DNA of 60,557 nt from JALYUM01 sp036688685 (GTDB lineage Bacteria; Pseudomonadota; Gammaproteobacteria; Burkholderiales; Burkholderiaceae_D): contig NZ_JAQQPS010000029.1 of assembly GCF_036688685.1 (NCBI RefSeq), positions 1-60,557 of the forward strand, written 5' to 3'. The notes below the pieces were generated by a model, which saw nothing but the letters and a program-made list of their open reading frames with translations, was not told the DNA's origin and did no database searches. Positions 29,224 through 38,173 of the stretch are shown here, piece after piece. How positions within the stretch are numbered: the first letter of the stretch is position 1; the number at the start of each line of letters is the position of its first letter. The position numbers were made by a program, and so were the translations under genes.

Positions 29224-30333
29224 TTATTGCAGCTTCTGTTCGATGGCGGCGATCATGCGTTCGAGCAGTTCCAGGTTGGGTGGCTCGATCACATCGACCA
29301 GCACCGGCGGCGCGTCGAGTTTCTTTTCTTTGAGGAAGGCGCTGAAGTGGTCCGGCACGGCCGTGCGATAGCCATGGCGTACTGCCAGCCTTTGCAGGTC
29401 GGGGTCGCTGGCCAGCGCCTGGCCCAGCTTGTGGCCCTGCTCGGTAAACGGCACGACGATATGCTTGGTATAAATGGTCGGTTGCGGATACAGCAGGACC
29501 ATGTCGGGATTGGGCTGCGCGCGTTGCGACTGGAAGGCGAGGAACTGGCTTTCGTAGACAATCACCAGTGGCGCTTTGCCGATGCCCATGGTGGTGTAAT
29601 CGTCGAACGGCCCGGCGGAGCTGCCTTCCTGCAAGCCCTGGCGCACGAACAGGGGCGCCACCAGGGGCATGACCTGGTTCACTTGCGCCACGTTCTCGAC
29701 CACATTGTTGTCGTTCGCAATGTAGCTGGCCAAGCTCAGGAACATGGCGGCCGAGTTCGACTTGCGCACATCGGTGGAATTGATCAGGATGCTCTTGCCG
29801 GTCGCGTACACGGTGTTGCCTTGCAGGTCGCGCCAGCGCGTACCCTTGCCGATCAGGTCCAGCAGCCGCTTCATGTCGACAATATAGAAGCTCCCCTCGT
29901 GGGCCCTGACGATGCCTTCCCGTTCCAGCAGCGGCACCAGCTGGCGCCAGGAGGCGACCGCAATCGGCGTGAAAAAGGTGGAATAGGTTTGCTTCGCTTT
30001 CGACTTGGTCTGCAAGGCAATGGCAGCGGGCAGTCCGGCCGGATAAGCAAAATCGTAGCCCTTGAAATCGCGCGCCGCAATCTCGCGCGAGCCGACTTTT
30101 TCGATGCTCACGCGCAGCGCGTATTTTTTGCTCAGGATGTCCTGCACCTGGGGATCGAGGAAGAACGATTCTTTCTCGGAGCCGATCATGCCCTTGATGT
30201 CGACGACGGCGGCGGCAGCCATGGTGGCCAAACGCTGGTCGGCCTTGCGGTGGGCGGAGATGTAAATGGCAGAGCCAATGCCGGCGGCAAGGCACAGCGC
30301 TAGCAGGGGGGCCAAGATGCGTCGAATTTGCAC
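29224..30333 (-). CDS. Membrane-anchored solute-binding-like protein
   Basis: 369 residues from the GTG at 30333, which has a GGAGA site; the GTG five codons upstream lacks one. A single N-terminal helix (ILAPLLALCLAAGIGSAIYI) anchors a periplasmic domain resembling substrate-binding proteins (YDFAYPAGLPAAIALQTKSK; PLVIVYESQFLAFQSQR). No permease or ATPase is associated, so transport is unlikely. It opens the TelA/VWA cluster and likely presents or senses a ligand with the second SBP-like module two genes on. Confidence 0.68.
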   Translation of the reverse strand: MQIRRILAPLLALCLAAGIGSAIYISAHRKADQRLATMAAAAVVDIKGMIGSEKESFFLDPQVQDILSKKYALRVSIEKVGSREIAARDFKGYDFAYPAGLPAAIALQTKSKAKQTYSTFFTPIAVASWRQLVPLLEREGIVRAHEGSFYIVDMKRLLDLIGKGTRWRDLQGNTVYATGKSILINSTDVRKSNSAAMFLSLASYIANDNNVVENVAQVNQVMPLVAPLFVRQGLQEGSSAGPFDDYTTMGIGKAPLVIVYESQFLAFQSQRAQPNPDMVLLYPQPTIYTKHIVVPFTEQGHKLGQALASDPDLQRLAVRHGYRTAVPDHFSAFLKEKKLDAPPVLVDVIEPPNLELLERMIAAIEQKLQ

Positions 30334-30441
30334 GCGTTCTCCATCCACGTTATATCAATGCGCTTGATCATACACACAATGAACATCGGGCTGTAACCGG
30401 CGTGCCAGGCAGTTGTTGCGTTTTAATGCACGCTGGCCTTG

Positions 30442-30463
30442 ATGTCATCGCGTTGTCATATTG
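30442..30463 (+). promoter_or_regulatory. Candidate Pho box
   Basis: Two TGTCAT hexamers (30443-30448 and 30454-30459) stand exactly 11 bp apart, as in the two-unit direct repeat bound by PhoB. They lie 40-60 bp upstream of a glycerophosphodiesterase gene, a known type of phosphate-starvation target. The flanks match the consensus poorly and the distance to the TATAGA -10-like hexamer (30488) is longer than usual. Confidence 0.4.
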
Positions 30464-30504
30464 ACACCCCAACATCGGCACGTCCCCTATAGAGGAGCAA
30501 ATCG

Positions 30505-31698
30505 ATGTCCGCAATCCCCTCAAAGTACCCCCGCACCATGCTGCTCGCCAGTATCGTTGCCACCTTGCTGACAGCCTGCGGTGGCGACAATAGCGCCTCG
30601 CCCCTCAAAACGCTCGACGGCAAGCCGCCCCTGGTGGTGGCGCACCGGGGCGCGGGCGGCTACCTGCCCGAAGAAACCGTGGAAGCCTATGCCATGGCCA
30701 TCAGCATGGGCGCCGACGCCATCGAGCCGGATGCGGTCTCGACCAAAGACGGCGTGCTGATCGCCCGTCACGATCCCAACCTGGCGTTCAGCACGGACGT
30801 GGCCGACCATCCCGAATTTGCCGGCCGCAAGCGCAAGATGAGCGTGGACGGAGACGTGCAGGACGGCTGGTTCGCCAGCGACTTCACGCTGGCCGAAATC
30901 AAGACCCTGGGCGGCGTGTCGACCGATGCCGAGCGTCCGCAGCAGTACAACGGCAGGTACAAGATCGCCACCATCGGCGAAGTGATCAACCTGATCAAGC
31001 AAAGCGGCAAGCCGATTGCGCTGTACGTGGAAACCAAAAACCCCAGCTTCCATCGCCAGATCGGTCTGCCTCTCGAAGACAAGTTGCTGACGCTGTTGAC
31101 CGGGGCCGGCTGGGTCGACCGGAGTGCGCCCGTGTTCATTCAGTCGTTCGAGCCGGGCAGCCTTAAATACATGCGCAGCAAGGGTTCGACCCTCAAAATG
31201 GTGCAACTGATCGACGCCGACGATGTCGACCTGAAGACCGGTGCACTGACCTACGCGGCCCCGTTCGACCGCCCGTATGACTGGGCCGTGGCGGGCGACA
31301 AGCGTCTGTTCAGCGACATGGTGACGCCGGCCGGCCTGGCCGAGATCAAGACCTACGCCGACGGCATCGGGCCATGGAAACGCTACATCGTCAGCGTCAA
31401 GGGGAAGGTTGGTACCGACGGCAAGGTCGTCGATGTCAACGGCGACGGCAAGGTGAACGAGAGCGACGCCACCAGCTTGCCATCGAGCACCCTGATCGCG
31501 GATGCGCACAAGGCGGGGTTGCTGGTGCATCCTTACACCTTCCGCAACGAACAGCGGCGCCTGGCGGCCGACTACAAGGGCGACCCCAAGCAGGAATACC
31601 GGCAGTTCTTCGCCCTTGGCGTCGATGGGCTGTTTTCAGATTTTGCCGACACGGCCCTGGTGGCGCGCGCGGCGTATCTGAAGGAAGCCGGTTATTGA
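30505..31698 (+). CDS. Glycerophosphodiester phosphodiesterase (GlpQ-like) lipoprotein
   Basis: 397 residues. Signal peptide with lipobox LLTAC, then a GDPD TIM barrel. PPLVVAHRGAGGYLPEETVEAY carries the catalytic His-Arg and first metal Glu, and DAIEPDAVSTKDGVLIARHDP the second His. It releases glycerol-3-phosphate and alcohols from lipid head groups in the periplasm. A calcium-binding, dockerin-like loop DVNGDGKVNESDA sits in a C-terminal insertion, matching the calcium need of GlpQ. A GAGGAG-type site precedes the ATG. A candidate Pho box lies upstream. Confidence 0.88.
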   Translation: MSAIPSKYPRTMLLASIVATLLTACGGDNSASPLKTLDGKPPLVVAHRGAGGYLPEETVEAYAMAISMGADAIEPDAVSTKDGVLIARHDPNLAFSTDVADHPEFAGRKRKMSVDGDVQDGWFASDFTLAEIKTLGGVSTDAERPQQYNGRYKIATIGEVINLIKQSGKPIALYVETKNPSFHRQIGLPLEDKLLTLLTGAGWVDRSAPVFIQSFEPGSLKYMRSKGSTLKMVQLIDADDVDLKTGALTYAAPFDRPYDWAVAGDKRLFSDMVTPAGLAEIKTYADGIGPWKRYIVSVKGKVGTDGKVVDVNGDGKVNESDATSLPSSTLIADAHKAGLLVHPYTFRNEQRRLAADYKGDPKQEYRQFFALGVDGLFSDFADTALVARAAYLKEAGY

Positions 31699-31727
31699 CT
31701 GGTTAGTTTGTCGCCGCGCACACGTGA

Positions 31728-32489
31728 TTACGGGGCTGGCTGGCTGACGGTGTTCTTCTCAAGCGTAACCGCGGTCTGGGCCAGCAGGCGTCCATTGACG
31801 GATGCACCGGTTTTCACGGCGACCAGCGTCTTGGACAGCACGACACCTTCAAAGTGGGCCGTTGTGCCGATCGACACTGCGCCGGCTGACTGCCAGAAAA
31901 CGTTCTTTGCGAGGGCGCCGCCAGTGAGCGTGACACGGGTTGCGCTGGCCTGGTGGATGCCGCCTGAAACCTGGAAAATCCAGACGTCGTTCGGACCGCC
32001 CGCCAGTTTCACGTCGGTCGAGATCTTGACATCGGTCCCCCATTTGTACAGGCCCGGCACCAGCGTCCGGCCACCGATTTCGCCGGAACCGAGCTCGGTA
32101 AAGTCAGGGCGGACCCGGCCAGCCGCATCGGTGTAGGCGGTTTCCATATCGCTCACTGCCGCAGTGAGCAAGGTGGCGGCTGTCACGCTGCATGGCAACG
32201 GACCGGCGGCGTCGACGGTGTAGAGAATGCCGGCGGCGATCTCGCCACAAGTGAGGCCAATTGCCGCGCCCGTAATCGGGCTGGCACCGACATCGCCGGT
32301 AATGACAGAGGCATACACATCAGTAATACCCGTTTTGCTCAGAAGTGCAAACGTCCCCGCCGAGCCCAGCTTGACCGGTGCCTGAACCTGCGACGCCGTA
32401 CCCGCGTTCGCGCTACCCGTCGCCGCCAGCAGGGCGCTCAGGATCGTTGCCAGCACGAGGGCGTGTGGCTTGGTCTGGAATGGGTTCAT
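31728..32489 (-). CDS. DUF3494 ice-binding-like protein
   Basis: 253 residues with signal peptide ending SANA. The LGSAGTFALLSKTGITDVYASVITGDVG start, IGGRTLVPGLYKWGTDVKIS and GGPNDVWIFQVSGGIHQASATRVTLTGG motifs are the DUF3494 beta-solenoid ice-binding family. Secreted members bind ice to protect cells or keep pockets of brine liquid; some non-cold bacteria carry it as an adhesin-like fold. The ATG at 32489 has an AGGAAA site. It is convergent with the GDPD gene, 29 bp apart. Confidence 0.88.
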   Translation of the reverse strand: MNPFQTKPHALVLATILSALLAATGSANAGTASQVQAPVKLGSAGTFALLSKTGITDVYASVITGDVGASPITGAAIGLTCGEIAAGILYTVDAAGPLPCSVTAATLLTAAVSDMETAYTDAAGRVRPDFTELGSGEIGGRTLVPGLYKWGTDVKISTDVKLAGGPNDVWIFQVSGGIHQASATRVTLTGGALAKNVFWQSAGAVSIGTTAHFEGVVLSKTLVAVKTGASVNGRLLAQTAVTLEKNTVSQPAP

Positions 32490-32751
32490 GGTGTTTCCTT
32501 TGTATTTTTTTGCGGATCCAGAGCCTGGTTTTTCAGGGCAGAGTGGAGGCGCCGGCGCTGGGGCCGTTGGCATGACAGTTGGTTATACCGTTCCGCACGG
32601 AAATTGGCGGGTGCGTTGGCGCACATAGTTACAACAGTTACAAAGGAAGTGGGATGCCGGGGCCGAGCGGCCGGTCAGGTGGCTGGTTGAATTGCGCGCT
32701 TCTTGTGCATGTCAACGCTAGCCCCACCCAAAAAACGCAGGCCCAGAATAA

Positions 32752-33729
32752 TCAGTGTTCAAACCGCGAAGGGTGGGGAAGGAGCTGTTCCAGTGTGTCG
32801 CCTATGCGCCGCAGTTGGTGCGCGTCCGGCGCAGCGTTGTCGCTGGTGTCGTTGATGCAAAAAAAGTCCAGCTTGCCGAAGCGGGCGCACAGCTCGCCGA
32901 ATTGCTCGGCGGCGTCGGCTGCGCCGCTTGACAGGTAGGCCGACGCGCTTTCGCGCACGATCGCGCGGCCAAGGTGCACCATCCAGCGTGGCACCAGGTC
33001 GGGGATCAGCGGCGGCACCGCCCACGAACGGAATACGGTGCCGCGCACGGCGTGGAACAGTTCCGGTGCTTCTTGCTCGAGCTGGCGCATTGCGCTGACC
33101 AGCATCGGGCGCGGCGAATGGGCGAAGATGCGCGGAACGTGACGGTAATGCGGGTCGCTCGCGGACAGCCATGCGCGCGAGAGCAGCGACGCGTTCACCA
33201 GCGCGCTTTCATGCGGCTGGGGCGCGGGGTAATCGGGCAGCAGTGCCGCTTCCTTGAAGACTGCCAGGCCGGCCTCGGAGAACCACCATGCAGCGTCGAA
33301 AGGCGCGCCGAGAAACACGTCGTCATTGAAGTAGATAAAGCGTTCGGACAGGCCGGGCAGGTGGTGCAGGTAGGTTTCTATATGGCCGGAGTCGAACACC
33401 GGCAGCGCGGCCGCCGGCATCAGGGTACGGTGGTCGACGACGCTGACGCCAGGTCCAAGTCCAGGTCCCGTGCGCAGCCAGGCTGGGCACTGGCCATCGG
33501 TCACGATGTGCACATGCCCGTGTTCCGGGAAAAAGCGCTGCAGCGCGCGCAGGTTGTAGCGCAATTCGCCATTGTCGCGGTAGCGGCCTGACACGTCGCC
33601 GAAGCGCGCCGCGCCGGCATTAGCGCCGCTGCGGGCCTGCGCTGCGCTGCGCTTCGCTTGCCAGTGCGGATCGGCGCCGTCGACCCACAGGTAGACGACG
33701 TCGATGCGATCGGCATCTGGCGGCGTCAT
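32752..33729 (-). CDS. Stealth-type hexose-1-phosphate transferase
   Basis: 325 residues. The four Stealth regions are visible: CR1 IDVVYLWVDGADPHW, CR2 with YRDNGELRYNLRAL and YFNDDVFLGAPFD, CR3 in the DPHYRHVPRIFAHSPRPML area, and CR4 LDFFCINDTSDN. These enzymes transfer hexose-1-phosphate to capsule or exopolysaccharide. No other capsule gene is nearby, so this is an orphan copy. The ATG follows a gap with no clear strong site. It is the last gene before the tRNA-Phe islet. Confidence 0.87.
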   Translation of the reverse strand: MTPPDADRIDVVYLWVDGADPHWQAKRSAAQARSGANAGAARFGDVSGRYRDNGELRYNLRALQRFFPEHGHVHIVTDGQCPAWLRTGPGLGPGVSVVDHRTLMPAAALPVFDSGHIETYLHHLPGLSERFIYFNDDVFLGAPFDAAWWFSEAGLAVFKEAALLPDYPAPQPHESALVNASLLSRAWLSASDPHYRHVPRIFAHSPRPMLVSAMRQLEQEAPELFHAVRGTVFRSWAVPPLIPDLVPRWMVHLGRAIVRESASAYLSSGAADAAEQFGELCARFGKLDFFCINDTSDNAAPDAHQLRRIGDTLEQLLPHPSRFEH

Positions 33730-34425
33730 GTCGTCCTGGCCCAGGCCGTGCAGCCACGCGTTGTGCGCGGCAGTTCAGCGCGCAAACGAGGGTGCATAGT
33801 CACGCTTGTGAACATCATGGAATTCTTTTGCAATCAAATAATCGACGATTGTAGTGAAATTCGGCAATTATTTGTGCTTGATGAATATATTTTTGCGGGA
33901 CAAGTCTCGGCAGGGGCAGCGGTAGTACCACGCTCACCGGGCAAGACTTGCGCCCCGGTGATCCAGGCAGTTAACTGTGAACCCGAGGGCAGGTGACGCC
34001 TGGTGAGCAGGAGGAAGATACGCTCGGTCAACGTAATGCATGGTGTGGCATGCTTGACTTGACGACATCTTTTACAGCCCAGCGCAGAGACTCGGGACGT
34101 TGCGATGCTGATAAATTGGACGATTTGTACGGGTGAGTATTCTCGGCTCTAGATGAACCGCAAATTGACCGGCGCTCGACAAAGACACCGTCCACAACGA
34201 AAAACGCCACCCGAAGGTGGCGTTTTAATGTTCTTGGTGGCCCGCCCGGGGCGAAATCGAACCACGGACACAAGGATTTTCAAAACGCTGCTCCGCGCCT
34301 GCTGCCCGGCCATGCGTATTGCTGGGTTTATCGGGAAAGCATCGTGGGGGCGAGCGTGGATGCTGGAGCTAAGGTGGTTTTTACGTGGCTTATTCTGGTA
34401 GCACGGCGCACCGGTCGGCAGGCAT
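33730..34425. other. Left border of the tRNA-Phe islet, no gene
   Basis: No supported gene. Base composition drops after about 33,790, with AT-rich tracts around 33,820-33,890. The stretch holds a decayed tRNA-Phe module: a GACCGG...GACAAAGA motif (from about 34,168), the hairpin 34201-34226 and a tRNA 3' fragment to 34283. Short open frames here are not protein-like. Confidence 0.6.
34201..34283 (-). repeat. Decayed tRNA-Phe module 1 (hairpin plus tRNA 3' fragment)
   Basis: A perfect hairpin, AAAACGCCACC / CGAA loop / GGTGGCGTTTT (34201-34226), is followed by sequence matching the 3' half of the functional tRNA-Phe gene: acceptor 3' strand, T-arm, variable loop and 3' anticodon strand, ending in GGATTTTCAA (34274-34283). 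An extra CCC interrupts the acceptor strand. The 5' half of the tRNA is missing. The order hairpin then tRNA 3' end is the same as at the functional gene. Confidence 0.82.
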
Positions 34426-35064
34426 CTAACTACTGCCAGCCATTTTCACAACCCAGCCGTTAAGAGTTGCGGAAAGCTGATTGGCACTTGTTACGAGTGT
34501 TACCAACTCGGCGTCGGCGATCTTGTGCCTGAGCTTAAGCCGGATTTCATCGGCCAGCCGCCCCGCTTCATAGTTTGCATTGCTCGCCTGCTCGAACGCT
34601 TCATACACGTCGCCATGCCCCGGTTTGAGCAGCTTTTCGCTGTAGTCGGCGAGCAGGTTTCCAACCGAGGCGATAAGCGTTAATACGGCGCTGGTAACGG
34701 CCACTGTTGCCTCCTTCATGGCCAGCGAGGCAAGTATCCCCGAACTGAAAACCAGAGTCAGGATCTGCGAGACCAGGCGTTTTCGACGTGCCCCACCCAT
34801 GCGGCGCTCAATTTTGACCAGTTCGGTAACAGCACGCTTTGCCACCGCCGTCAATGCGCGCGCGGCCACTTCAGCACGCTCAAGATCGTATGCATCGTGA
34901 CCTTCAGCGCTCCCTTCTGCCGGTGCCCCCCCGCCAATTTGCCCCTCCTTTAATTCGTGGGCAATATTGGGAAATTCTTCTCTGAGCGCTAGGAAGTGCA
35001 TGGGGTCGAGCAAGGAGAGGACGTGCACAGCCTCGTTGATCGGTGCGCCGGTTGCATTGCCCAT
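34426..35064 (-). CDS. Two-TM membrane protein (SLATT-like), partner of the CHAT-like protein
   Basis: 212 residues. A soluble helical N-terminus (~1-95, with EVAARALTAVAKRAVTELVK) precedes two membrane helices at ~99-117 and ~121-140. A helical C-terminus follows (YEAFEQASNANYEAGRLADE). This plan of two helices plus a coiled C-terminal part recalls SLATT-type membrane effectors of conflict systems, but no decisive motif is seen. It starts 13 bp after the CHAT-like gene's stop. Codon use is less GC-biased than the surrounding chromosome. The function is unknown and the SLATT comparison is tentative. Confidence 0.6.
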   Translation of the reverse strand: MGNATGAPINEAVHVLSLLDPMHFLALREEFPNIAHELKEGQIGGGAPAEGSAEGHDAYDLERAEVAARALTAVAKRAVTELVKIERRMGGARRKRLVSQILTLVFSSGILASLAMKEATVAVTSAVLTLIASVGNLLADYSEKLLKPGHGDVYEAFEQASNANYEAGRLADEIRLKLRHKIADAELVTLVTSANQLSATLNGWVVKMAGSS

Positions 35065-35077
35065 GACCGTTCCTCTC

Positions 35078-36295
35078 TCAAAAGCCGGTAAAAGTTATCG
35101 TTGCGACTTTTGCCCAAAGTACCTTTGCTTTGTCGCGAGTTCTGGAATAGATCGAGGCCCGTTTTTCTGGAAGACTGCCGACGAAACTGGGCTCAACCAC
35201 CACCTTCAATCCTTCCGAGGTGAGCGAAACCAGAAAGTCCTGCACCGTCTTGGCATTTGTTAGCCCCCTGTTGATCGACTGGATGGCATCGACCGAGTTA
35301 TATTTCGTCATCACGCCGAACCCGAAGCTTGCCTCCCTGATCGCCCTCGTTGTCTCGCAGCCGATGTCAATGAGGTGCACGCCGTTGATTCGGGCCAAGT
35401 TGCGTGCATCCGCAATTGCAATCCGAAACGTTTCTTGCTTGCCGCTGTCGCGGATAACGTAGTCCCTGCCTTCGACATGGCCGATCATGATAAGCGTCGC
35501 GCCCTTTGCCTCGGCCATAAGTTTAGAGAAGTCTTCTTTACTGCGCAATTTCTCGCCATCCCCTGCCAGGCGCGTCTGCCGCACATGTGGATTGTTGCGA
35601 ACTGCTGCCTCCGTCCCCGAGTCGATGAAAAGGGATGCAAACTTCACATCGGCTGCCTTGAATGGCTGGGCGCTAAGCGCATTGAGCATCTTTGGAACTG
35701 CGTGCGGGGGGCGGCCAAACAGGCAACATCCTTTCAACTTGGCGATCAGGGACGGCGGCGGCAACGACGTAAAGAGTGTTTCCGGTTGTACGCCGATAGT
35801 TTGGCCGATTTTTCCATCTACAATTCGTAGGTTTCTAATCCCCGTGACGTCGATACGCGGACGCCCGTCTGGGTCGAACACGGAAATGTCGAGATGAAAT
35901 TGAACGCTATCCAAGAGGGCTCTATCCATGATGGCGGTCTGTGCTGACCCCGGAGGTTCCGTGAAAACGATATTCTTGAAAACAGTTCTGGCGTCGGAGA
36001 AGGGCGAGTCCAGTCCAGGCGCTCCCTTGACCTTGGTTGGAAAAAAAGGCTTGCCATCCTCGTCCTTTCCCTCCGATACGAAGTTGGAATGATAGTAAAG
36101 AACCTCGCCATCGAACTCGACGTAAACCTGGGCCTTAGACACGTCCCGTGTTACTTCGACAGGCAGTACGGACTTCGCCCGATCTTTGTGCGCCTTCATG
36201 CCTTGGAAATACTCGTTGCGGCAGACGTCTGCGGCAGAGGCTGGCTGGAAAAACAGGAGAATGAGCAGGCAGGCGGAAGCGATTGGACGTAGCAT
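35078..36295 (-). CDS. Secreted CHAT/caspase-like protein
   Basis: 405 residues. Signal peptide MLRPIASACLLILLFFQPASA targets it to the envelope. Residues ~265-320 read GATLIMIGHVEG then GVHLIDIGCETTRAI: a His (His273) and a Cys (Cys313) 40 residues apart, each at the end of a hydrophobic strand, as in CHAT/caspase-fold peptidases. The N-terminal ~180 residues (VEVTRDVSKAQVYVEFDGEV; SVFDPDGRPRIDVTGIRNLR) are unrecognised. It is the first gene of a two-gene unit with the two-TM protein. A periplasmic CHAT-like enzyme paired with a membrane protein is unusual. Confidence 0.6.
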   Translation of the reverse strand: MLRPIASACLLILLFFQPASAADVCRNEYFQGMKAHKDRAKSVLPVEVTRDVSKAQVYVEFDGEVLYYHSNFVSEGKDEDGKPFFPTKVKGAPGLDSPFSDARTVFKNIVFTEPPGSAQTAIMDRALLDSVQFHLDISVFDPDGRPRIDVTGIRNLRIVDGKIGQTIGVQPETLFTSLPPPSLIAKLKGCCLFGRPPHAVPKMLNALSAQPFKAADVKFASLFIDSGTEAAVRNNPHVRQTRLAGDGEKLRSKEDFSKLMAEAKGATLIMIGHVEGRDYVIRDSGKQETFRIAIADARNLARINGVHLIDIGCETTRAIREASFGFGVMTKYNSVDAIQSINRGLTNAKTVQDFLVSLTSEGLKVVVEPSFVGSLPEKRASIYSRTRDKAKVLWAKVATITFTGF

Positions 36296-36927
36296 ATTTC
36301 CTCCAGTGCGGATGGGAAAGCGGCTCGGTATGCAAACTCTTTGGTGAAAGCGCGTCTACTTATTGTAAGTTTTCCATTGTATAGACTATCCTTTTTGATA
36401 ATTATCATATATTTAAATAATGGAGCGTCGAATCAGGTTACTGGGCGTGCGAACGTTGACGTAGGCACGTGATGCACGCAGGCTGCTAACTACTCAGCAG
36501 CTGTGAGCATCGGTCCCGCCAAGGGTGGCACTTGATGCTCAGCAGGTCGCATCGCTTCCATGCGTGCGCGCAGGGCAGCTCTACATGATCACCCACGCTT
36601 CCGGTAAAGAGCCAGAGGTGACGTGAAAGAGCGATCTCACAAGATCACCGGTAATGGACCGGACACAAGGACTACGCATCCCCAAAACGACACCGCCCAC
36701 TTGCAAGAGTGGGCGGTGCGTGAACGATATTCTTGGTGGTCCCGGGGCGGAATCGAACCGCCAACACAAGGATTTTCAATCTTCGTGCCGCGCTATTTCC
36801 CCCGCTTTCGATTTGCCAGGCCAATTTTTTGCGTGATGGCCTGGTCCGGAGGCAGTGCGCTCCACTGTCCAGGCTGCCGGTTGCGCGCATCGCCAGACGG
36901 GTTTGCTAGTGAGCGCGACCAGGCGAT
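36296..36927. other. Gap within the tRNA-Phe islet, no gene
   Basis: No supported gene. AT-rich sequence just upstream of the CHAT-like gene (about 36,350-36,420) should contain its promoter. Further on lies the ACCGGACACAAGGA motif (36658-36671) and the second decayed tRNA-Phe module. The small frames here are not protein-like. Confidence 0.6.
36691..36781 (-). repeat. Decayed tRNA-Phe module 2 (hairpin plus tRNA 3' fragment)
   Basis: The perfect 10-bp hairpin CACCGCCCAC / GTGGGCGGTG (36691-36700 and 36709-36718) is followed by a near-complete 3' half of tRNA-Phe from the CCA end (36734-36736) to the anticodon (36781). It differs from the functional gene at only a few positions plus one inserted T. 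The sequence beyond the anticodon is unrelated. This is the best preserved copy. Confidence 0.85.
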
Positions 36928-37728
36928 TCATGGCGCGGCCGAGAAGGAAGCGTGGGATGGAAACTTTTTGTGCATCCAGTCGCGGTTCAGCTGCAAAGCG
37001 GTAACGACGTCTTGCGGCAAGCTCTCGAGGATGGCAGGATCGTCGCTCGGTGTGTCGGCCAGCAGGCTGGCCAGGTGGATGATCGCACCGAGTCTGCTGA
37101 ATGGGTGGGCGGCTATTGGATCGGATGAACTTTCCAATGCGCTCACAATGACGACTGGGAAATTCCAGCGACGACCGAGTTCGGCGGTAATTTGCCCCTC
37201 CGAAAAGCCCAGCAGTCGCGTCTCGCGTTCCCACCGTCCGCCCGGCAGGTGGGGTTGCTCCTCGATCTCGGCAAAAGTTGCCGGCGCCGCCTGGTAGATC
37301 AGCAGTTCGCCAAGCCGCATCATCATGCCTGCGAGCCAGGCATCCTGGCCATCGTCGCCCAGGCAGGAGGCCAGCCACTTGGCGTAGCCGGCGCAGGCCA
37401 TGCTGCTTTTCCAAAACTCGTCGCTATCGAGGCCCGGCAGGTCCGGGAAGGTTTCGGCGAAGCAGGCAGCCAGGGCCAAGGTGCGCACGTGCCCAAGGCC
37501 CGCCATGGCGATGGCATCGTCGAGTGAAGTTACACCGCGCACAACGCCGAAGCGGGCGCTATTGGCCAGGCGCATCAGTTTGGCGGTGAGGGCGGGGTCG
37601 CGCGCAATGATCGCGCTAATTTGGGTGGCCGACGCATCCTCATCATCGAGCGTTTTGATCAATGCATGGGCGACTTCTGAAATGACGGGCAATTTTACGG
37701 CATGAAAAAAAGACGATAACTCGCTCAT
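36928..37728 (-). CDS. HDOD-domain protein
   Basis: 266 residues. LPVISEVAHALIKTLDDEDASATQISAIIARDPALTAKLMRLANSARFG (in outline) and SLDDAIAMAGLGHVRTLALA are the HDOD core, a catalytically inactive HD-like fold used in signalling and stress control. The C-terminal GEGQIT-like region (GFSEGQITAELGRRWNFP) is the usual second half. It sits inside the tRNA-Phe islet between modules 2 and 3. Codon use is closer to the host's than the CHAT/two-TM pair, so it may be a host gene caught in the rearrangements. Confidence 0.87.
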   Translation of the reverse strand: MSELSSFFHAVKLPVISEVAHALIKTLDDEDASATQISAIIARDPALTAKLMRLANSARFGVVRGVTSLDDAIAMAGLGHVRTLALAACFAETFPDLPGLDSDEFWKSSMACAGYAKWLASCLGDDGQDAWLAGMMMRLGELLIYQAAPATFAEIEEQPHLPGGRWERETRLLGFSEGQITAELGRRWNFPVVIVSALESSSDPIAAHPFSRLGAIIHLASLLADTPSDDPAILESLPQDVVTALQLNRDWMHKKFPSHASFSAAP

Positions 37729-38120
37729 GACTATCCTCCAAAGAACATCGCCGCTGCGCTAGTCTGACGGTCGCGAGATGTGGTGAAATTGAAAGTTCAC
37801 GATAGCATATTTGTTTCACCTGGGAACTAGATAGGGAAATTATTCCCCGGACCGGACACAAGGATGGCGGATGCCAGAAAGCCCACTTGGTCACTGGTGC
37901 GTGTCCTGCCCGACTTCAAGGTCGACGGGCAGACAGCCCTTTGGCTCGTCTAGCCGAAATCGAATCCTTACCGCAAAGGTCAGGATTTTTATCGATTTTC
38001 TGTTGGAAAAGATTGGCAAGATGCCGGATTGGACCGAGTCACGAACGTCAAGTCGCGCCCAACAAAAGGCGGTCAACCGGGAATAGACCGGACACGAAGA
38101 CTTCGACAGTAAGAAACAAA

Positions 38121-38173
38121 AACGCCCACTTGCATGCGTGGGTGTTGGGTAAGCGATGTTCTGGGTGGCCCGG
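38121..38173 (-). repeat. Decayed tRNA-Phe module 3 (hairpin plus acceptor end)
   Basis: The hairpin AACGCCCAC / GTGGGTGTT (38121-38129 and 38138-38146, one G-T pair) precedes TTCTGGGTGGCCCGG (38159-38173), which matches the tRNA-Phe CCA end and acceptor strand with one mismatch, then diverges. This is the most eroded copy. Its hairpin resembles that of module 2 more than that of the functional gene. Confidence 0.6.
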
